Source: Pleurodeles waltl (taxonomy: Eukaryota; Chordata; Amphibia; Caudata; Salamandridae). Taken from it: a DNA stretch of 64,000 bases. The DNA is taken from the NCBI RefSeq assembly GCF_031143425.1, contig NC_090444.1:1535544782-1535608781 (forward strand), in the 5' to 3' direction. The notes beneath the pieces were generated by a model, which worked only from the letters and a program-made list of their open reading frames with translations, was not told the origin of the DNA and did not search any database. Below are positions 11,975 to 23,833 of this stretch, one piece after another (the stretch's first letter is position 1; each line of letters starts with the position of its first letter). The translations under genes were made by a program, and so were the position numbers.

Positions 11975-12095
11975 AAAAAGGAGGCTCAGCAAAGTAAATG
12001 TTTTGCCTAGAATCACAGTTTTCTCAAACAGGGAAGCAATTCTTTGATCCCAGATTTTCTAGTCTTGTGCTGTGCTATTCCACTTCTAGATGGGT
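11975..12095 (+). repeat. MIR-like SINE core fragment
   Basis: The order GGCTCAGCAAAGTAAATG, TTTTGCCTAGAATCACAG, TTTGATCCCAGATTTTCTAG and GTGCTGTGCTATTCCACTT matches the MIR/CORE-SINE layout (GGCTCAGAGAGG..., CTTGCCCAAGGTCACA..., GGGATTCGAACCCAG..., GTGCTCTTTCCACT). It is diverged and has no visible tRNA-like head or duplication. Identification is by consensus order only. Confidence 0.5.
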
Positions 12096-12164
12096 GTCTT
12101 GTTTTGGCATGAAATGTTAATGCTTTGTCTTGATAAGCAGAATCCGCATATTTTTTTGGCAGTT

Positions 12165-12370
12165 TTGTATAGCCTGAACCTTGCCCAAGGACACAAGAAC
12201 ACTTCACATGAGGCTATGTTATACTTTTTTTTTCTTTCTTTGGCAAAGGGAAATTTGCCAGGATTCACATAATACTGAGCTGGTGCGGGGATTCAAACTT
12301 GATTACTTATGTTATGTGGTCCACATCTGTAGCCGGTAAGCCAAATGGCCTCTGCTGAAAGCTTGGCTCA
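12165..12370 (+). repeat. Second MIR/CORE-SINE-like fragment
   Basis: CTTGCCCAAGGACACAAGAA is followed, after an interrupting T-rich stretch, by GTGCGGGGATTCAAACTTGA and AGCCGGTAAGCCAAATGGCC. This is the CORE-SINE order again. The 12225-12245 T/C run and the doubled spacing suggest an indel inside the copy. Confidence 0.4.
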
Positions 12371-13491
12371 TTTTAGGCTTGAGGTTCCAAAAGAGCTTTG
12401 TGCTGAGCCAAAGCCAGACATCTGGCTTGAGCATGGTCCGAGGTTTTAGTGACGCACCCACCTGTAGTTTGTGTGCCATGGGATGAACAAGAAATGCTCT
12501 TCACCCTGTCCTTGGCTAATTAGCAGTGATAGTTTATTCCGCTGCCAGTGGGGAAATGGAACATTATTTATCTGGCAACCGGCTGATAAAACACTACCAA
12601 AAAATGCTTTCTTTAGTGCAGAGTAGTGTCCAAAAAGCTGTCTCCCTTTTAAAAGTTGCATCTTATTTATCAGTGAATAATTTAATTTTATCCAGCAGCC
12701 ACATTCTTTTTTAGGCTGTCATTTTCAGTTTTAAAACAAACACATCGTTTACTGCATTTTACAGTCCCTGCAAAAAAATGTTTGCAATGTAATCAGGACC
12801 ACTGGAATAATGCAATTCTGCGGCGGCGGCATTTTTCACAAAATTACGAATTTACCATTTTTGCCACACAATTCATCGTCTGCAAATGTTTCTAGTTGTA
12901 AAGGATCAAAAACGAAAACATGGCGATACGTGTTCCTGTGCAGTAGAAGGCCCTTCAGAGATGTTGACTGGTCATCTTTCACTTCCTTATTGGTGTATTT
13001 GGGTGTTAAAATTGGTATCAGTCAGGGGAAGTCTTTTCAGAGACAGTGTTACTATGTGTAAAACTGAAAAAATAATGAACTGATACTATCACAAAATGTA
13101 CGCGTTAACTGCATAATTTGCCACTTCTTGATGCATTCTTTATTCAACCACGCAACATAATTTGGTCTTCCTCTGCAAATTATTCCAGTGTCCCCTAATT
13201 GAATGCAGTTTGAACAGCTAACATATTAAATTGTAGTAATTTCAGAAGGCCACGAGGAATGCAACTGATTATGTTTTCCTTTCCAGATTATTTCTCAAGT
13301 GCAGCGTCTAGTTGTTATTAAAGGTGCTCTTTGGATGGCTCTAGCAGCAACGTAGCATCAAATGAGAGACACATGAAGTTGCATATGGTGTGAGTGTTTT
13401 CCTCTCGCCCTCTCAGTGATTTCTACGTTGCAGGTAAGCATTAGAAGGAGAAGGATGGTGAGCTCGGAGCCTACTTGTAACCTCATTCTTT
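12371..13491. other. Sequence with no recognised feature
   Basis: About 1.1 kb of AT-rich sequence with only short chance ORFs. No repeat partner elsewhere in the window was noticed. Confidence 0.4.
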
Positions 13492-14632
13492 AGTATTCAA
13501 ATTCTATTTCAAAGGGGGAAAAGGAAATTCTCACACCTCACTGAACCCAAGAGCATAAGAGCGAATTTATCAAGAGCTGCAAATCAACAATTCATCACTT
13601 CAAACATCTTTGCATTCGGAGCCAATAAAGATAATTTTTGCTAAGTTTTAAAGTTGTACTAAATCGCTTTTAGTAATTGAATTCTTTATTAGCAGATCAT
13701 TAAATTTTCAATATGAATAGTAATACAAATACAGAACAAACCATGAAGCATGTTCCATAAAGTTTACCTCTGCTCCAAGCTAAGGAAAGTGGAGAAAAGC
13801 ATCAACAGAACCCACACAGAGCTTTAAATTTGAGAGGTGAAAGCATAAAATCTGTATAATAATTTTTGATAAATGGCACAACTTTCCATAATGTGATTTC
13901 AAGATACTCTGCAGAGCTTCGAAGCAGCATAAATTCAAGTAGAGAATCAAACGTATCTCCCAGAATAAATCTGTGATCCCTCAGTAAAGATTCGGAGTCA
14001 GAATATATCTGAGTTAAAGGGCTCTTATGGAAGTCTAGGCGAAAGGGCTCCCAAACAGGTTTTGGAAGACGAGCTCTCTCTCTAGTCTGGGAACATGCCT
14101 TTATACCGAAGTTCATATCAGCAAAACGCAACAGTTAGTGGCAACATGAGGATCAATTGGTAAGCAATGTCTTCATGGGAAAACAGGACAGCTTCCATTG
14201 ATTTAGAAAGCCTTACAAACAACATGCTAAACATAACATATAACTAACTACAATTTGGAACAACTCATTTTCCCAGTGCTGACTTATATAGGACAAAGCA
14301 AGTCAAGGTAAGTTCAGCATATCACTCTGTGAGATCACTCCCATTCTCTCACACCTCTATTGACAAAACCTACTCATAAAGAACAATTTATCAAGATTAA
14401 ACTAACATTTCAATACATTCTTATATTTTAAGTAGGTCAAATTGGTAAGAAATCCTCTATTCATTCTGTTGTTTCATAAAGGCATTTGCGTCATGACAAG
14501 TAATGCGCTTATGACCATGGTACAGGACAGAGCAAAACAAAAGAAAAAAGGAGAAAAGAGGAAACATGCTTTTGTCAGTGTTTTAAGCTAAATACATGTC
14601 TATGAGAACTCAATTTGCAAAGTGTGAAGTAA
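13492..14632 (-). repeat. Retroviral LTR-like repeat, distal copy
   Basis: This 1.14-kb segment matches 36584-37725 in the same orientation, in order along its length. Shared blocks include AGCATGTTCCATAAAGTTTA, GAGAAAAGCATCAACAGAAC, GAGGTGAAAGCATAAA and TTTTGTCAGTGTTTTAAGC. Homology in both copies begins at about AGTATT(C/T)AAATTC and stops near TGCAAAG. The other copy sits at the 5' end of a decayed minus-strand endogenous retrovirus, so this one could be that provirus's 3' LTR or an independent solo LTR. The apparent ORF at 13802-14131 is a chance frame within it. Confidence 0.6.
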
Positions 14633-14777
14633 TAACTATGACAAGGGAAACGTTGTAACAAGAGACCCAGGGTAATAAATTCTAACAAGGAAACAACGTT
14701 TCTCCTTAAGGATACCAAATGATAATTGGCCACTAGTGTGTATTATGCAAGCACAATTGCTAATTACTAAAAATAAT

Positions 14778-16974
14778 TGTTAGAAATGGGGCATTTGGTT
14801 GGTATTCAGGTTACCTCCTGTCCAAGCAAGGACCCTCACCCCAGCCAGGGCAAAGGAGAAACACACCTGGTTAACGCCCACTCACCCCCTTGGTAGCTTG
14901 GCATGAACAGAAAGGCTTAACCCAGAAGCAATGTGTAAAGTGTTTGTACCAACACACATAGTAATAGAGTGAAGACACTACAAAATGGACACCACACCAG
15001 TTTAGAGAAATAGGCAATATTTATCTAAATCAAACAAGACCAAAACAACAAAAATCAACATACACAAGTCAAAATATTAATTTTCTAAAGGATAAGTCTT
15101 ACTCCATGGAAAACAATGGAAAAGTTGATTTTACACAGAGTACCTGGTTTCCGTCAAAAATAAAACCACACAGGCTAGCGTGCATTGGAAAAGTCGCAAG
15201 TGAAGTCGTGCATAGTTTTATTTTACGGTCGGGTCAGTGATGCATCGTTTTTCTCCCTCGCAAGAGAGTGATGCGTTGATTTCCAGATGTAGCACCTCCG
15301 ATCCGTGCACGTTCATGGTGACTTTGACGTCCAGCGACACTGCGTGAGAAATCCGGGCGCAGGGTGTTAGAAAACCACGCTGTGGGGTGTTTAACGTCAT
15401 TATCAGCAGCCGCAAATGGGTGTTGCGTCGTTTCTCCAGCCCCGGGGCGTCCATTTTCCAGCTGCGATGCAGGTGGAGCATCGATTTTAGCTGCGAAGCG
15501 GGTGTCCCGTTGTTTATTGGCCGCATTGCAGATGGTGCATCGAAAATGTCCCCACACTGTGTTCTGTGCGTGGATTTCAGTCCTTTGTCTGCCAACTTCA
15601 CTTTTCATGGGCCTAGGGACTGGATAGGGCACCACTTGGCAGGGCAGGAGCCTCAGTAGAGAGTCCACTTGCTGTCAGATGATGTCTATTATGTCGTTGA
15701 CACTTTAAAACATGAGTCAAGCTCCTTGGAGATTTTTCTCAAGCAGTAATGCTCAACAAAGTCCAGTCTTTGTCCCCTTTCACAGGCAGAAGCAGCAATC
15801 ACAGGATAGCGCAACAAAGCACAGTCACAGGCAGGGTCAGCACTGCTTCTCAGCTCTTCAACTCTTCTCCTTTGCACAGGTTTCTCTTTGTTCCAGAACT
15901 CTAAAGTCTGGGGTTTTGTTTCCAATACTTATACCTCTTTCTGCAGGAAAATTTCAAAGGAAAGTCTCCTTACAGGATCCTGCATTGCCCAGGCCAGGCC
16001 CCAGACACACACCAGGGGGTTGGAGACTGCACTGTGTGAGGGTAGGCACAGCCCATTCAGGTGTAAGTGACCACTCCTCCCTCCACTCTAAACCAGATTG
16101 CTCATCAGGATATGCAGGCTACACCCCAGCTCCCTTTGTGCCACTGTCCAGAGGAGATTCACAAACAGCCCAACTGTCAATCTATCCTAGACAGGGAGTC
16201 CACAAACAGGCAGAGCCACAGAATGGTTTAAGCAAGAAAATGCCTACTTTCTAAAAGTGGCATTTTCAAACTAACAATCAATTAACCAACTTCATTAACA
16301 GATGTATTTTTAAATTTTGAGTTCAGAGACCCCAAACTCCACATTTCCATCTGCTCTCAAAGGGAAACTGCACTTTAAGGATATTTAAAGGCAGCCAACC
16401 CCCATGTTAACCTATGAGAGGGATAGGCCTTGCAACAGTGAAAAACGAATTTAGCAGTATTTCACTGTTAGGACATGTAACACCACATCAGTATATGTCC
16501 CACCTTTAACATACGCTGCACCCTGCTCATGGGGCTACCTAGGGCCTACCTTAGGGGTGCCTTACATGTATAAAAAGGGAAGGTTCGGTGTACCCACTTG
16601 CCAGGTCGATTTGGCAGTGCAAACCTGCACACAAAGACACTGCAGTGGCATGTCTGAGTCATGTTTACAGGGCTACTCATGTGGGTGGCACAACCAGTGC
16701 TGCAGGCCCACTAGTAGAATTTGATTTACAAGTCCTAGGCACCTCTAGTGCACTTTACTAGGAACTTACTAGTAAAACAAATATGCCAATCAGGGAAAAG
16801 TCAATCGCACATATAATATCACATAGGGAGCACTTGCACTTTAGCACTGATCAGCAGTGGTAAGGTGCCCACGGTAACAGAAACAGCAAAAACAGAGTCT
16901 AGCACACAGTCAACAACCTGGGAAGCAGAGACAAAAAGTTAGGGGAGACCACGCTGAGGATGCCAGGTTTAACA
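14778..16974 (+). mobile_element. Isolated (solo) LTR B with 5-bp target duplication
   Basis: It starts TGTTAGAAATGGGGC and ends GCCAGGTTTAACA, with exact ATAAT duplications at 14773-14777 and 16975-16979. At 2197 bp it is uninterrupted and is the best reference copy of the family. Features in order are the TAGCTTGGCA block near 14894, a CpG-rich tandem zone (15180-15560), the TAGAAAGTGG-like AAAAGTGGCATTTTCAAA near 16252, and GGGCCTACCTTAGGGGTG-type blocks near 16540. The site in LTR A occupied by the L1 is empty here. Confidence 0.9.
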
Positions 16975-16979
16975 ATAAT

Positions 16980-17345
16980 AAAATAAAATAATTGTCCAAG
17001 GAGATCAACAAAATGAATCAAGGAAGCATTGTGTGCAAAAAAGCATTATATTTGACATGATACATATGCAATGTGCTGAGTGTCCCATATGGCCAGAGGA
17101 ACAAAACAAACAACAAAATGCTCATATAACCAGTACAAAGAATGAGTAAGTATGTCTCCATGAAAACAAAAATGACCACATTGATTTAATTGTTTAATTA
17201 TTAGACTTGGCCCTTGTGTGATTTAAGGAGACCAATCAGTTGGTGCATTTTTATGTGTGTCAACAACATTTTGACCCCTTATGAAATGTGGGGTCTTATC
17301 AGGACCAGGAAAATGGAGGGACACCTAAGAATTAGAAAAACAGTC
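16980..17345. other. Short spacer, possible remnant repeat
   Basis: No gene. GACCCCTTATGAAATGTGGGG beside CAACAACATTTT (17255-17305) looks like a dispersed vertebrate repeat piece, seen only once here. If 13492 and 36584 are one provirus's LTRs, this spacer would have to be retroviral sequence, which I cannot confirm. Confidence 0.3.
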
Positions 17346-18637
17346 TTAGGCCCTCATTCCAACCCGGGTGGTCGGTGATAAAGAGGCGGTAATACCACCA
17401 ATGTTATGACCATGGCGGAAAGAGCTCAGACAGACAGCCACTTTACCACATCGACCGCCAGGGCGGAATCGACAGGCACCACGGCGGTAGCCGCTAACAG
17501 CCAGGCGGAAGCCAATGTTCCACCCACTGTATTATGACAGGCCAATCCGCCACATTTTCCGGGGCGGTACCAACAACATCAAAAGCTTGGCGGAAACACT
17601 GCACAGAAGGGAACGACTCACCATAGGAAACTCAAGGAAGAACCACGCCGCCATGGAGCCCGAACTTCAGATCTTCCCAATGCTTTTCTACATCCTGCTC
17701 CACCACGAACACCAACGACGGCGAAGACGACCACAGTGAGTACAGCCGCCTAACACATAGGGGAGGGGGAGGAAAAAGAGAGTGACACATATACGCAACA
17801 CGGAACACCCCCACCCTCAACACCATACACACAAGCAGATGCAGTAATAAAACATATTTACCCCGTACCCCTCAGGAATAATGCAAGGACCACAGGAATA
17901 CATGAAGTGAGTTTAATAATATGAATATAGTAGAAATACGAACATTCAATCTAAAAGTGCCACAAGGGACACTGCCCAGTCCTCAATCTGCGTGGGCCAG
18001 GGGCCACATTACAAAGTCCAAGGCCCCACTTGACTCGTGCAACAACATGGAGAGAACACTGCAGGGGCATCAGTTCGAAAATAGGCAGGCACCTCAGGGG
18101 GACTGGGAACGGGGGCACCTCAGCCGGCAGATTGGAACAAATCCACTGGTCCTGGAGGGGGCAACATGCCCATTGCTTTGTCCTGGGGAGTGCAAGGTCA
18201 CAGTCTCTCAAGTGGGTAACTTACCCACATGCTCTGGAGGGGGCAACATGCCCTGTGCTTGGTCCTGGGAGTACAAGGCCACAGTCTCTCAGGTGGGTGA
18301 CTTGCCCATATGCTCTGGAGGGAGCATCGTGCTCTGTGAACTTCATCCTGGGGCGGCTGGGGTAGGTGGGTGCCATAGCCACTGGTTCTGGAGGGTTATC
18401 GTGCCCTGTGATCTTCATCCTGGGGAGGATGGGGAAGGTGGGAGACATATCCACTGGTTCTGGAGGGGGCATCATGCCCTGTGAGGGGTGAGTGGGTGCC
18501 ATACCCACTGGTTCTGGAGGGGGCATCGTGCCCTGTGCTTCTGATCCTGGGGAGTGCAAGGTCACAGTCTCTCAGCTGGGTGTCATATCCACAGGATTTG
18601 CAGGGGGCAGGCCGCACAACAGCCCATGGAAGCAGGT

Positions 18638-21600
18638 CTACAGACTGTCCACCGGCGGTGATGGCTGCTCAGTGGTGGTGCTGCTTCTGCTGGAGGGGGA
18701 GGCTCCAGCCCATCCCCTGCAGCCTTGGACGGCGGCCCACTGCTGGTGGTGGTACTGCTGATGCTGGTAGGGGGAGGCCCCAACCCATCCCCTGCAGCCT
18801 TGGACGGCTGGCCACTGGTGGTGGGGCTGGTGGTGGTGCTGCTGCTGCTGGAGGTGGGTGGAGGCTCCTGTCCATCCCCTGCAGCCTTGGATGGCTGCCC
18901 AATGATGGTGGTGGTGCTGCTGATGCTGATGGGGGTGGCTCCAGCCCATCCCCTGCAGCCTCGGACTGCTGCCCACTGGTGGTGGTGGTGCTGATTCTGC
19001 TGCTGCTGGAGGTGGGTGGAGGCTCCTGCCCATCCCCTGCAGCCTTGGACGGTTGCCCACTGGTGGTGGTGGTGCTGCTGCTGGTGGGGGGAGGCTCCAG
19101 CCCATCCCCTGCAGCCTCAGATGGCTGCCCACTGGTGGTGGTGGTGCTACTGATGCTGGTGGGGGGAGGCTCCAGCCCATCCCCTGCAGCCTTGGATGGC
19201 TGCCCACTGGTGGTGGTGCTGGTGGTGGTGCTGATGCTGCTGCTGCTGGTGGTGGGCTCCTGCCCATCCCCTGCAGCCTCGGATAGCTGCACCACCATGG
19301 TTGGTGCTGGGGGCACCAACTGAGACCCAGCACCAGGCCCCTTGCCCTTTCTGGGAGCAGCTGGGGATGACTCCTTCCCCTTTGTGGCAGCAGCTGGGGA
19401 TTCCTTCTTCCCCTTCCTGGCAGCAGCTGGGGCTTGCTCCTTGCCCTTCCTGGCAGCAGCTGGGGGTGGCATCTTGACCTTTCTGGCAGCAATTGGGGCA
19501 GGCACCCTTTCCGTGTGGCTGGCTGGTGGCCTTGATCCTTTACCACCACGAGTTGCTGTGGAAACTATTGAGCCTGTGGGCTGGGTGGCTGAGGTGCTTG
19601 CCTGGGTTTTACACACCCTGGCCAGACGTGAAGGACGGTGGGGTGGGGTAGGGAAGAGGTCAATGGTGGAGAGAAAAAACTTCTTAGGGACATTGGGGCG
19701 GGAAGAGGGAGAAGGTTTGGGAGTGGAGGAAGAGGGAGTGGTAGTAGGAGGTGCCTGTCTGCTGTGTTTGGGTGCAAGTACATGGGCTGGATGCTGTTGT
19801 GAGGTGGGGGGCTGTTGGGTGTCTGAGTGCTTGCGTTTGTGTACCATGGGAGGGGGGGAACAGACACAGTGGGAAAGGACACAGAGGACGTGTGCATAGA
19901 TGTTGGGGTGGTGACTGCCAGTGAGGTGTGTGTTCTGATAGTTGTGCTGGTGATGGAGGTAGTGGATGACGATGTTGTGCATGCAGGTCTGAGTGTAGAC
20001 GCAACTGGGAGGGATGTGGAGGACAAGGAGGAGGGGGACACAGTGGAGGCAGTGGATGTTGGTATGTCTGCATCTGGGCGGTGTTTGTGTGAGTGCCTGT
20101 GGGATGATGTGTGGTGCTTGTGTTTGCCATGTCCACTCTTGTGTGTTGTCCAGTGTGCATGCTCGTCTGTCTGTGTGCTTGGGATAGGTTGGGGTTGAGG
20201 GGAATGGGATTGGGCAGAGGAAGTTGGAGGGAGAAGGGTGGAAACAGAGACAATGGCTGCCATCAGAGAGGAGGCCAGAGCCTGGATTGATATCTTGCTG
20301 GGCCGCCAAGCCAGTGTGAATGCTCTCCAGAAATGCATTTGTCTGTTGTATTTGGGCTGACAGCCCCTGGATGGCATTCACAATGGTTGACTCCCCTACA
20401 GAGATGGATCACAGGAGGTCAATAGCGTCCTCACTCAGGGCAGCAGGTCTCATTGGGGCAGGGCCTGAGGTGTCTGGGGCGAAGCAGATGCCCACCCTAC
20501 TGGGTGAGCAGGCACGGGTAACTCGATGAGGGGCTGAAGGGAGGGATGTGCTGGTACAGGGGGTGGCGGCTGTACCTGTAGCTGAGGTGGTCACAGAGGT
20601 GTCCGCCACCACCAGGTAGCTTCCATCGGAGGAGGTATCCATGTCTGAACTGTCCCTTCCAGTCTCTGTCGTGGTGCTTCCCTTGCCCTCCATCCCACTG
20701 TTGCTCTAATCGTCGGTAGACTCTGCCTCCTGGGTCCTGTGGGATGCAGCTCCCTCTGTCACCGGTGCCTCTGCTCCTCCACAAGATGATGCTAATGCAC
20801 ATAAGGACAGGGTGACAAAACAAAAAGGGGGGAAGAGACAAAGGATACACTTGGTCAATGGCTACACCAACACCACCGTTGGCGTACATACCATCCTCAC
20901 ACACAGGGAACAGCCCTACGCACTATGCAATGCACTACTAGGAACAATGCTAGTCACCAGGGCAGGGACACATACCGCCAACTGCAGCATACATGGGACC
21001 AACACAACCCTGCCCAGTAGTGGATGCCTATTAGCTAGGTTGGAGGAATTTCCCATCAGAACCCTGGCCAACATGGGACTTACTCTGCTATGTCAGGCCT
21101 GGTCTAGGGGCACCCACAGACACACATCCCCCACCCAGATACCACCCCACCAGACGTAATTTGTAATGATGGGCACGGTACTCACCCCCTTGTGGCTGCT
21201 GTGATGCCCTCAAGCGCCCATCCAGCTCCGTATAGGCTACTGCCAGAATGCAGCCATCAGGGGGGGGTCAGGGTTCCACGGGCACCCCTTCCTCGTTGGG
21301 AGGCCATCCGCAGCTGGGCCTCCGCTGTCTTCCGTGCCCAGCGTCTCAGGTCCTCCCACCATTTCCGACGGTGGGTGATCTGCCTGCCGTAGATCCCCAG
21401 GATCCGCACATCCTTGGCGATCGCACTCCATATACCCTTCTTTTGATGGGCACTGACCTGCAGAGGAAACATACACAGGGAAAGGTATTAGTTAGACCGT
21501 CCTGCCTGTTACACTGATGGCTCACCATAGCCCTTACCATCCCCTTTCACACAGACATGGCCCAGCATACATGCTGCATGCTGCCCAGGGCCCATCCACC

Positions 21601-21792
21601 AACCCCCCTACATGAGGCCTTCACACATAGCAATCTATGCATTCATGCTCCATGCATCGTGCTCACAGTGTACTCACCTGTTGGTCTGGAGGCCCATACA
21701 GCAGTCCGTACTGGGGTAGAACCCCATCCACTAGTCTCTTCAACTCTGAGGGAGGTGAAGGCAGGGGCCCTTTCCCCAGTCACACGTGCCAT
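18638..21792 (-). pseudogene. Harbinger Myb/SANT-like protein B, copy 2 (multi-exon)
   Basis: Exon 1 (21792-21678) codes a start like that of copy 3 (ERAPAF, then a one-base shift) and ends CAACAG|GTGAGT. Exon 2 (21457-21186) follows a CTCTGCAG acceptor and carries the Myb/SANT core: VSAHQKKGIWSAIAKDV, then RRKWWEDLRRWARKTAEAQL. It ends at a GGTGAGTAC donor. Exon 3 starts at 20791 (CATTAG|CATCATC) with an acidic, Ser/Thr-rich stretch and NAIQGLSAQIQQTNAFLESI. The last coding block (about 19850-18638) is basic and proline-rich, with AAARKGK-type repeats and a minisatellite. Stops (including one before ISVGEST) and frameshifts break it. The helix spacing differs from Myb-A, so it is a separate paralogous family. 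Confidence 0.7.
18640..19290 (-). repeat. Coding minisatellite, 72-87 bp units
   Basis: CATCCCCTGCAGCCT-type cores begin at about 18711, 18786, 18873, 18947, 19031, 19103, 19178 and 19265, so at least eight units. Most spacings are multiples of three. Length differences come from CTG/GTG triplet runs between the cores. On the minus strand each unit reads like AAGDGLEPPPTS followed by a Ser/Thr run. The one spacing of 74 shifts the frame and explains why two overlapping long frames (18669-20381 and 18638-19549) exist. Confidence 0.8.
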
Positions 21793-22257
21793 GGTAGGTT
21801 CCAGACACAGGTCACAGCAGCACATGGAGTGTAGGTCCTCTCCTGCTGAAGGTCAGGTAGCAAGTGAGTGAACAGATTGAAAATGGCGGTAACTGTCACC
21901 ACCAGCATACATCACCATTGGCAACTGTAACCCATAGGGCCCAATCCAATTATAACCAATGAGGAGTTGCACAGCGGTTCCTGGCCGCCTCCTGCAACAG
22001 TGCACAACATCAGCAGAATTACCTCTCTTCCACCTGTCCCGCCATACAGGACAGGCGGATGCCATTTCGGGGGGTGTGGGGGGCAGTGCATGGAACATAA
22101 CTGCGTCACAGATCACAATTGTACATACAGGACATATACCAGTAATACATTTAAAATTCACATCATGCATTGAACTGCAGTGGCTACAATGTACATTTTA
22201 TGACCGGCTCCTCACTCTTTTGCCCCAGAGATTGCAACCGCTGCAGATGAATAGGAG

Positions 22258-23351
22258 ATGGAGACATCCCCAGTGTACAGACCCCTGGTGGACTTGGCAA
22301 CAATGGAGGACAGGCACATTATATTCACCTACAGACTTGACAGGGCTACTAACGCGGAGCTGTGTGCCCAATTGAAGCCTGATCTGATATCTGTCACCCC
22401 ACTGGGATCCCCCGGCTTGTGCCTGTGCTCCATTTCTTGGCAACTGGTTCTTTCCAAGTGACAGTGGGCTTGGCAGGAGGAATGTCACAGCCAATGTTCT
22501 CAAAAGTGCTGACAAGAGTGTTGGGTGTCCTGATTAAACACATGTGCAGCTACATTGTTTTCCCCCAGGTAGAGGATTTGGCCACGGTGAAGGCTGACTT
22601 CTATGCAATGGGACATATCCCCAACATAATTGGGCGATTGATCAAAAACACATATTGAATCCCCCCCCCCCCACGGAAAAAATGAACAGGTCTTCAGAAA
22701 TCGAAAAAAAATTGACTCGATGAATGTGCAGATGGTGTGTTTGGCGGACCAATACATCGCCCACGCCAATGCTAAGTATCCTGGGTAGGTGCATGATGCC
22801 TTTATCCTGAGGAATAGCAGCATCCCAAATGTGATAGGCCAACTACAGGGGCACTGTGTGTGGCTAATAGGTGAGCCCTGGTTCCCACCCAGTGGATGTT
22901 GGTATATTGGTATGGTGTGGGCCATAAGGGATAGTGTGTGGCTAACAGTTGTCCCTCGTTATTTGCAGGTGACTCAGGTTACCCCAACCTATCATGTCTA
23001 CTGACCCCTGTGAGGAATCCCAGGGCAAGGGCTGAGGAACATTACAATGAGGCACATGGGCAAACAAGAACGATTATTGAACGTACCTTTGGCGTCCTGA
23101 AGGCCATGTTCCGGGGCCTCCATCTGACTGGTGGATCCCTGTGCTACTCACCCAAGAAGGTCTGCCAGATAATCGTGGCATGCTGCATGTTTCATAACCT
23201 TGCCTTGAGATGCCATGTGCCTTTTCTGCAGCAGGAGGAGGCTGGAGATGGCCATGTGGCAGCAGTGGACCCTGTGGACAGTGAAGATGAGGAGGCAGAG
23301 GATGAGGATGAGGACAACAGATCTGCAGTGATTAGACAATACTTCCAATGA
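22258..23351 (+). pseudogene. Harbinger (HARBI1-like) DDE transposase, copy 2
   Basis: Blocks line up with the copy-3 transposase: MEDRHIIFTYRLDRAT (22303), LHFLATGSFQVTVGLAGGMS (22425), VEDLATVKADFYAMGHIPNI (22572), GDSGYPNL and IIERTFGVLKAMFRGLHLTG (22970-23130), and the acidic tail ending IRQYFQ at 23351. DDE transposases of this family cut and rejoin element ends with three acidic residues. The glutamate block IIERTFG survives. The first aspartate block is destroyed: G-x-IDGT has become GRLIKNT. The zone 22660-22960 is full of stops and contains a run of Cs. It is divergently arranged from Myb-B (466 bp gap) and convergent with Myb-A. Not functional. Confidence 0.82.
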
Positions 23352-23833
23352 CACACAGGTGAGACAGTGTTACTTCACATTTCATTGTCAGTTTTTTGTT
23401 TCACATTGTCACTGGCAAGCTGTGATTTCCCACTACTAAGCCCACTCACTGTACCCTTTGGCAACTCTTTTTGCAAATGTTGGTGCCCCACTATCGCTCC
23501 AGGGGTTGTCACTGCAGCCAACTACAGGTCTATCCTATGTTAACATTACTGTACAGTTGAATTACAATGTTTAAACCTTGTTAAACAAATACATACTTCA
23601 ATCATTTGACATACTCTATACTTGTATTTTTGCAAATTATGTTTATTGCAGTGCTAAGAAGAAAAGGGGGAGGTGCAATGGGCTGGGGTGATGATGGAGG
23701 AAAGTCCAGGGTAGAGTTCCAGTCTGTTTGTAGCACAGGTGCATTGTCCATAGGGACATAGGAAGGGGAGCAATGGCAGTTCAAGGTGGACAGGGTGACA
23801 GAGTGGGACACAAAGGTGACAATCAGGAGAGTC

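Noticed and set aside
12090..12272. 60-codon ORFs on both strands as small host genes
   Set aside because: They coincide with diverged SINE remnants and have no start context, splice signals or recognisable domain.
18711..19280. Regular repeats resembling a CRISPR array
   Set aside because: Units are 72-87 bp, degenerate along their length with triplet runs and no unique spacers, in a eukaryotic transposon exon.
18638..20381. A single 570-codon proline/serine-rich gene
   Set aside because: Only parts are coding. The 5' half reads through an intron-like region with translated GT/CA low complexity, and the 3' half is the Myb-B tail with a frame change inside the minisatellite.
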